Shown here: one piece after another, positions 60,301 to 64,000 of the stretch | Layout of the letters: each line of letters starts with the position of its first letter | Numbering within the stretch: the stretch's first letter is position 1 | Origin: Nonomuraea basaltis | GTDB taxonomy: Bacteria > Actinomycetota > Actinomycetes > Streptosporangiales > Streptosporangiaceae | Length of the DNA: 64,000 nucleotides | Assembly: GCF_005893125.1 (NCBI RefSeq) | Contig: NZ_VCJS01000020.1 | Span: 1 to 64,000 of the forward strand | Direction: 5' to 3' | Translations under genes and position numbers: made by a program | Notes under the pieces: model-generated | What the model was told of the DNA's origin: nothing | Seen by the model: the letters and a program-made list of their open reading frames with translations, nothing else | The model's database searches: none

Positions 60301-60843
60301 CTCGCTCCATACGCGCGGGGCGTTGACGCGGTCGATGTTCCACTCGACGGCGACTTCCGATGTCTCCGAGTCCGCGACGACGACCTTCGCCTCGGCCTCG
60401 CCGGGCACCGGCTTGGGCAGCGCGACGGTGCGGACCGGGTCGATGCGCTCGACCTCGGGCAGCTTGGCGATCTCGCCGGCCAGCTTCTCGTCGGCGGTGA
60501 CCCGCACGGCGTTGACGATCCAGTAGGGGGTGTAGTCGGCCTCGCGGGCGTCGAGCAGCCTGCGCAGGCTCTCCTGCGAGCTTCTGGCGCGCCCGGTCTT
60601 GGCCTCGAAGACCAGCTCGGCCTTGGCCTCCTTGGTGGCGGCCCGGCGGGCGCCGCTGAGGTCGGCGGCCCCCTTCATCCGGACCCAGAAGGTGGCCTTG
60701 CCGTCCTGGGCTAATCGCGCCCGGACGGTCGTGTCGATCTTGTCGGGATCTGGTGCGGCGTGGGCCGCGGTCTGCGGGACGAGGAGACCGGCGATGACGA
60801 TGATCCCGGCCAGGATCGCACGCCAGCGGAGGGTGATGGGCAC
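57322..60843 (-). CDS. Large secreted subtilisin-like (S8) protease with repeat and malectin-like domains
   Basis: A 1173-aa exported protein. The signal peptide is residues 1-29, then an I9-like propeptide (about 35-140) and an S8 catalytic domain (about 170-475) with Asp195 (HIDTGAQF), His242 (NGHGTHVMG), oxyanion Asn309 (VNNSWGG) and Ser410 (GTSMASPH). Downstream are several carboxypeptidase-regulatory-like beta-sandwiches (about 485-650 and 840-915: AGVTVTVSGP, ATVEAAGTPVSAVTGADGRY), a nidogen-like segment (PYWDDLTVDAQGGVYT), and a malectin-type carbohydrate-binding domain at the end (about 1030-1170). AAGGAG precedes ATG 60843. It probably digests extracellular protein while bound to sugar. 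Confidence 0.9.
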   Translation of the reverse strand: MPITLRWRAILAGIIVIAGLLVPQTAAHAAPDPDKIDTTVRARLAQDGKATFWVRMKGAADLSGARRAATKEAKAELVFEAKTGRARSSQESLRRLLDAREADYTPYWIVNAVRVTADEKLAGEIAKLPEVERIDPVRTVALPKPVPGEAEAKVVVADSETSEVAVEWNIDRVNAPRVWSETGNRGEGIVIAHIDTGAQFDHPELAASYRGRSPDGSVTHDYNWFDPARVCPTSAPCDNNGHGTHVMGTMVGANGIGVAPGARWIAAKGCEVNTCTDASLLAAGQWILAPTDLAGQNPRPDLAPDIVNNSWGGEGFDPWYKETVEAWIAAGIFPAFANGNEGPACNTSGSPGQYTTSYSAGGFDVNNALYARSSKGAGEGGEIKPNIAAPGVNVRSSTPGNAYSSFSGTSMASPHVAAAVALIWSAAPALQGDVAATRPLLDSTATDVSDTSCGGAAADNNVWGEGRLDAYAAVSAAPEGEVGDLSGTVTAAGAPVAGVTVTVSGPMSRTVTMGEDGTYAISRLMAGDYEITAARFGYDRATVAVTITAGQAATADVPMTKQPAGVVSGTVTTAGAPEPGATVEAAGTPVSAVTGADGRYSMTLPQGNYDLKITPVSRCSSGATSAVTVAGDVVKDVELPLRGDGFGYTCRSGAQAYVAGTEKLALTGDDEAVQVTLPFPIPFYGAGQAKAWIGTNGFLTFAADRIVTASNGRLPTTTTPNNAVYPYWDDLTVDAQGGVYTAVTGTAPHRVFVVEWRNVNFYSDTSQRISFSALLGEDGSIGFRYKDIESERDQGTSATVGIENAGGTDALLYSYEEAALSTGQGVTFTAGRHGLVTGVVTDANDGEPLAGATVKVGDVATFTTGADGAFYGQVLAGDYEVVVSKAHYGTFTQAVTLAPGTVTRIGTALVTGRVSASAGELTVVMPGESTRTRTLELTNLGSPTPYTVAGETWAGVTPAAGELAKGQAVTLRVTVSSAGLAPGTVREGRLLVESASGRQPDIEIKVTVVVPKHQVAIDAGGSKSLTDSSGDTWTADRKYVQGSHGYVATQQRTQSTSRTIAGTEDQALFRTAREGMLEYRFDGVPAGTYTVELDFAEIRNTQMGKRVFDVLVEGQLAIPALDLALEAGTYTAVTRQYTVKVTDGQLNVRFATREGSTIVNAVRISERPDRTAP

Positions 60844-60939
60844 GCGCTCTCCTTCACGACATTGGGGTAGAGGTGATCTTTACGCCTCTGTCGAGAAGGG
60901 TGAAGCGATCTTGTCGGGAAAGCAAGAGGTGTCGTAAAC

Positions 60940-60951
60940 CGTAACGTTACG
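60940..60951. promoter_or_regulatory. 12-bp palindrome upstream of the subtilase gene
   Basis: CGTAACGTTACG is a perfect palindrome about 90 bp before the subtilase start, in the gap shared with the end of the glycosyltransferase gene. A 20-bp-period repeat of AGCTGAAATG (60952 and 60972) is adjacent. Operator role is inference. Confidence 0.4.
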
Positions 60952-60969
60952 AGCTGAAATGCAATCTGG

Positions 60970-62406
60970 TCAGCTGAAATGTCGCCACATGGGCCAGGTC
61001 GCCGACCAGGGCCGATCCAGGCCCCGGCACAGGTAGACCGGCAGGCCCTGCTCCTCGTTCTCGATGTCCACGCCGTTGTCGATCCTGGCCCGCTCTTCGC
61101 AGGAGCCGAAGAGGTCGCGGCCGCGCGGGCCGATGTTCACCAGGATCGCGGTGGTGCCGGTCTCGGGCGGCGGTCCATAGTCCCAGAGCTGGTTGTGTCC
61201 CGAGTACACGCGCGGCACCCCGGCCTGGTCCAGCGCGCCGTGCTCGCCGTAGCTGCCCGTCAGGATCACCGTCCTGGCCTGCTCCTCGGGCGGGAGCGAC
61301 CGCCTGACCCCGTCCACCGCCGCCGTGAATCGCGGCCAGCCGACCGACTCGCGCGCCACCTCGTTGATCGCCGGCACCGGCGTCTCGGCCAGCTCGGCCA
61401 CCGGGATGAGCGGCAGCCCGATCACGGCCGAGACCGCCGCGCTGAACGCCAGCGCCCAGGCCGCCGGCCGCGCCCGGGCGGCGGCGACCGCCGCCACGCA
61501 GCCCGCGGCGAACAGCAGCAGGATCAGCCCCGCCGCGTAGTCGAAGCGCCCGCCGCTGATCAGCGTCAGCGCCGCCGCCACCGGATAGGCCACGGCCAGT
61601 GCCCGCACCCGCCGGTCCCGCCACAGCCGCACGAACCCGAACACCGCGATCACCGACACGACCGGCCCGAACAACGTCAGCTGCATCGGCACGAAGAGGA
61701 CGCGCATCTCGGCGCCGTCGTTCTCGCTGAGTGCCGCCGCCATCGCCAGTTGCGGCCAGTCGTTGGCCACCTGGTAGATGAGGTTCGGCACGGCGATCAC
61801 CACCGCGAGCAGCGCTCCCGCCCACAGCCACGGGCTCGCCAGCGTCCGCCGCGGCCCCGCGGCCAGCAACCCGGCGGCCAGCCCCAGCACCAGCAGCGCG
61901 ATCAGGTGCTTGTTGTAGGTGGCCAGCCCGATCACCGCCCCCGCGGCGAGCCACCAGCGCGGCTGCTGCTCGCGCAGCAGCGCCTTCAGGATGAACAAGA
62001 TGGCCGCCGCCCACAGCGGCAGGTCGAAGCTGAGCGTCAGCATCGAGTGCCCCGCGATCAACGTGAACGCGCCCGTCGCCGTGCCCGCCGCGGCCAGCGT
62101 CTGCGCCGCCTTGCCGCCGTCCAGCTCCCGCGCGATCAGCGCCACGAGCACGACCAGGATCGCGACGGCCAGCGCCGGCAGCACCCTGATCCCGGTGACC
62201 GTGTCGCCGAACAGCGCTATCCCGGCCCTGGCCAGCATCGGCGTCAGCAGCGGCTGGTCCACGTAGCCCCAGGCGGGCAGCTCTGACAGCACCCGGAAGT
62301 ACAGCTCGTCACGGTGGTAGCCGTAGCCGGGGCTCAGCGCCAGGAGCACGCCGAACAGCAGGACCGCGATCGCCGTCACCGATCGCCACGCTAAAGGCCG
62401 CTCCAT
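60970..62406 (-). CDS. GT39/ArnT-like membrane glycosyltransferase
   Basis: A 478-aa GT-C protein with about eleven helices. The first loop has the acidic signature GYGYHRDELYFRVLSELPAW followed by GYVDQPLLTPMLAR, typical of GT39/PMT_2 (ArnT and protein mannosyltransferase relatives). A soluble C-terminal domain (about 345-478, with SGHNQLWDYGPPPETGTTAI and CRGLDRPW) lies outside the membrane. It is expected to use a polyprenyl-phosphate sugar. ATG 62406 is chosen over a TTG at 62415. Confidence 0.85.
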   Translation of the reverse strand: MERPLAWRSVTAIAVLLFGVLLALSPGYGYHRDELYFRVLSELPAWGYVDQPLLTPMLARAGIALFGDTVTGIRVLPALAVAILVVLVALIARELDGGKAAQTLAAAGTATGAFTLIAGHSMLTLSFDLPLWAAAILFILKALLREQQPRWWLAAGAVIGLATYNKHLIALLVLGLAAGLLAAGPRRTLASPWLWAGALLAVVIAVPNLIYQVANDWPQLAMAAALSENDGAEMRVLFVPMQLTLFGPVVSVIAVFGFVRLWRDRRVRALAVAYPVAAALTLISGGRFDYAAGLILLLFAAGCVAAVAAARARPAAWALAFSAAVSAVIGLPLIPVAELAETPVPAINEVARESVGWPRFTAAVDGVRRSLPPEEQARTVILTGSYGEHGALDQAGVPRVYSGHNQLWDYGPPPETGTTAILVNIGPRGRDLFGSCEERARIDNGVDIENEEQGLPVYLCRGLDRPWSATWPMWRHFS

Positions 62407-62416
62407 GCCCGCCAAC

Positions 62417-62650
62417 CTAGATCGCCGGGCGCTCCTTTGTCACCGCTGTCCGATGGCCGACCTGCTTCATGATCGCCATGAAGTACGCCTTGATGTCGCC
62501 TTCGCTCTCGTCGTCGGGATGGGCGCCGAGGTGGTAGACCACGGCGGCGGTCAGCAGCTCCTGCACCACGTCCAGGTCGATGTCGCGCGGGCGGGTCTCG
62601 CGGGCAGGTCGCGTTGCGCGATCTTGAAAGGCCGGATAGCCTGTCGGCAT
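62417..62650 (-). pseudogene. TetR-family regulator, C-terminal remnant
   Basis: A 77-codon frame ends with DLDVVQELLTAAVVYHLGAH and a DIKAYFMAIMKQVG segment, the pattern of the last two helices of TetR_C ligand domains (ELLxxPxxYRLL...). Nothing like a TetR helix-turn-helix is present upstream; instead the trp promoter and leader occupy that DNA. An ATG at 62650 happens to open the frame back to back with the leader-peptide ATG at 62649. I read it as a truncated gene rather than a functional one. Confidence 0.5.
62614..62642 (+). promoter_or_regulatory. Predicted promoter of trpL-trpE(G)
   Basis: TTGCGC (62614-62619), 17 bp, TAGCCT (62637-62642). The leader-peptide ATG begins at 62649, seven bases after the -10 box, so the transcript probably starts on the A of the ATG and the leader peptide is translated without a Shine-Dalgarno. 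Confidence 0.6.
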
Positions 62651-62690
62651 GCGAAATCGCGCTGAGCTCCTGTGGTGGCGCCGCTCATAG
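62649..62690 (+). CDS. trpL: trp leader peptide
   Basis: A 13-aa ORF, MRNRAELLWWRRS, ending in TAG 62688-62690. The two adjacent Trp codons (62673-62678) sit at the start of the first stem of the attenuator. It lies 102 bp before trpE(G). Ribosome stalling at the Trp codons when charged tRNA-Trp is scarce would switch the RNA fold. Confidence 0.88.
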   Translation: MRNRAELLWWRRS

Positions 62691-62745
62691 GCGGCGCGAG
62701 TTTCGCATTCCTCATCGGACGGCCGCCCCGGATGGCGGCCTTTCT
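62678..62745 (+). promoter_or_regulatory. Transcription attenuator controlling trpE(G)
   Basis: Three mutually exclusive stems can be drawn. 1:2 pairs GCGCCGC (62678-62684) with GCGGCGC (62691-62697). 2:3 (antiterminator) pairs GGCGGC (62690-62695) with GCCGCC (62722-62727). 3:4 (terminator) pairs GGCCGCC (62721-62727) with GGCGGCC (62734-62740), loop CCGGAT, followed by TTTCT. This is the classical Trp attenuation design. Confidence 0.85.
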
Positions 62746-62792
62746 CGTGTCCGCCCCGGGGTTCGATCATTTGACGTGATAAGGGGCAGCAA

Positions 62793-64000
62793 GTGGAGAC
62801 GAGCGGATATACCACCGCCGGGGGCATCGCAGTCGAGCGCGAGGCCCGCGAGACCGACGAGGCGGCGCTCGAAGAGATCGTGACGGCCCTCGGCGAACGG
62901 CGCGGCGGCGCCTTCTCCTCGGGCATGGACTACCCCGGGCGCTACAGCCGATGGGCGTTCGGCTACGTCGACCCGTGCCTGGAGCTGGTCGCCAAGGGCC
63001 GCACCATCTCGGCGACGGCGCTCAACGAGCGCGGCAGGGTCGTGCTGCCCGCCGTCGCCTCCTGCCTGCTGGCCGCGGGCAAGCCGGTCACCGAGCCCAC
63101 GGCCGACCGGGTGGAGGTGCACGTACCCGAGTCGGAGGACTTGCTGCCCGAGGAGATGCGCAGCCGCCGGCCCACCGTGTTCACCGCGATCCGCGAGGTC
63201 ATCGCCGCCTTCCGCGGCGACGACCCGCACCTGGGGCTCTACGGCGCCTTCGGCTACGACCTGGCCTTCCAGTTCGAGCCCATCAGGCAGGAGCTCGTAC
63301 GCCCCGACGACCAGCGCGACCTCGTGCTCCACCTGCCCGACCGGCTGGTCGTGATCGACCGGCAGCGCGAGACGTGTGTCGAATACCGCTACGAGTTCAC
63401 CGTGGACGGGGCCACCACCCGCGGCCTGGAGCGGACCGGCGCGAGCACGCCCATCGAGGCCCCCGGCGAGCTGCCGGAGAACCCGGAGAAGGGCGAATAC
63501 GCCAAGGTCGTGGCCGCCGCCAAGGAGAAGTTCAAGCGCGGCGACCTGTTCGAGGTCGTGCCCGGCCAGGTCTTCCACGCCGCCTGCGCCGACCCCGCGG
63601 GCTTCTACCGCGGCCTGCGCCACAGCAACCCGGCGCCGTACGAGTTCATCATCAGCCTCGGCGAGGGCGAGCACCTGGTCGGCGCCTCGCCCGAGATGTA
63701 CGTCCGGGTGAGCGGCGACCGCGTCGAGACCTGCCCCATCTCCGGCACGATCGCCCGCGGCAGCAACCCGGTCGAGGACGCCGAGGCCATCCGCACCCTC
63801 CTGTCGAGCGTCAAGGAGGAGTCGGAGCTCACCATGTGCACCGACGTCGACCGCAACGACAAGTCGCGCATCTGCGTGCCCGGCTCGGTGAAGGTCATCG
63901 GACGCCGCCAGATCGAGCTCTACTCCCGCCTGATCCACACCGTGGACCACATCGAGGGCCGCCTGCGCCCCGAGTTCGACGCCCTCGACGCCTTCCTCAC
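62793..64000 (+). CDS. trpE(G): Anthranilate synthase, fused TrpE(G) type, 3' end beyond window
   Basis: 402 codons run open to the window end. The N-terminus (YTTAGGIAVERE, RRGGAFSSGMDYPGRYSRW) and core (YGAFGYDLAFQFEP, RGDLFEVVPGQVFH, EFIISLGEGEHLVGASPEMY, CPISGTIARG, TMCTDVDRNDKSRIC) match the monofunctional-chain TrpE(G) of rhizobia and streptomycetes. There the chorismate-converting domain is fused to the glutamine amidotransferase, which would lie outside this window. GTG 62793 has AAGGGG upstream. The preceding trp leader and attenuator regulate it by tryptophan. It makes anthranilate from chorismate and glutamine. Confidence 0.9.
   Translation, partial: METSGYTTAGGIAVEREARETDEAALEEIVTALGERRGGAFSSGMDYPGRYSRWAFGYVDPCLELVAKGRTISATALNERGRVVLPAVASCLLAAGKPVTEPTADRVEVHVPESEDLLPEEMRSRRPTVFTAIREVIAAFRGDDPHLGLYGAFGYDLAFQFEPIRQELVRPDDQRDLVLHLPDRLVVIDRQRETCVEYRYEFTVDGATTRGLERTGASTPIEAPGELPENPEKGEYAKVVAAAKEKFKRGDLFEVVPGQVFHAACADPAGFYRGLRHSNPAPYEFIISLGEGEHLVGASPEMYVRVSGDRVETCPISGTIARGSNPVEDAEAIRTLLSSVKEESELTMCTDVDRNDKSRICVPGSVKVIGRRQIELYSRLIHTVDHIEGRLRPEFDALDAFL

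Overview
The window is high-GC DNA with strong third-position G/C bias, frequent GTG starts, many 4-bp ATGA/GTGA gene overlaps and at least two probably leaderless transcripts. The gene families (WYL regulators, a CocE hydrolase, DUF4394, DUF6285, an authentic formylglycine-generating enzyme, a fused-type trpE(G) with a leader peptide) point to a chromosomal segment of a filamentous actinomycete. Streptosporangiaceae (Nonomuraea-like) is my best guess; this is inference, since no rRNA or tRNA gene is visible. I count about 64 protein genes, most with a family-level call.

Left part (1-17 kb): a fruR-fruK operon cut by the window start; a secreted serine hydrolase; padR plus a CPBP protease under a tandem-palindrome operator; a secreted ricin-lectin/polysaccharide-lyase-like protein; several small metabolic or hypothetical genes; a def - XRE/cupin - PLP-decarboxylase operon; methyltransferases; acetyltransferases of GNAT and NAT type.

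16.8-29.8 kb is the most accessory-looking part. It has an IS110 transposase 3' scar, two overlapping RlaP-type nucleotidyltransferases, a propionyl-CoA synthetase-like enzyme, a 954-aa NACHT/STAND NTPase, a two-component system, a polyprenol-type glycosyltransferase, an MMPL transporter remnant, and three tandem paralogous membrane/coiled-coil genes. The first two of these paralogs have near-identical promoters.

29.8-37.7 kb: a MurG-like transferase with a formylglycine-generating enzyme, Ppx/GppA phosphatase, an RsbW-like kinase and a STAS protein flanking a tetR/MFS efflux pair with two operators, and a tandem GNAT.

37.9-42.7 kb is a four-gene minus-strand cluster: coiled-coil protein, Cas4-like Fe-S PD-(D/E)XK nuclease, 478-aa unknown, superfamily-1 helicase. 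Tandem intergenic repeats copy the nuclease's ribosome-binding site and start codon. I regard this as the best candidate for an undescribed DNA-processing or defence system. Next comes a hairpin-rich 490-nt leader before a small membrane gene that seems to start at ATC and is coupled to a tetR gene.

45-57 kb: an ABC-2 exporter, a split ACAD10/11-like pair (kinase plus acyl-CoA dehydrogenase) with a DUF6285 gene nearby, a monocarboxylate symporter with DUF3311, VOC, SDR, WYL regulator/CocE and DUF4394 genes.

57-64 kb: a 1173-aa multidomain subtilase, a GT-C glycosyltransferase, a TetR C-terminal remnant, and the trp leader peptide and attenuator in front of trpE(G), which runs off the window.
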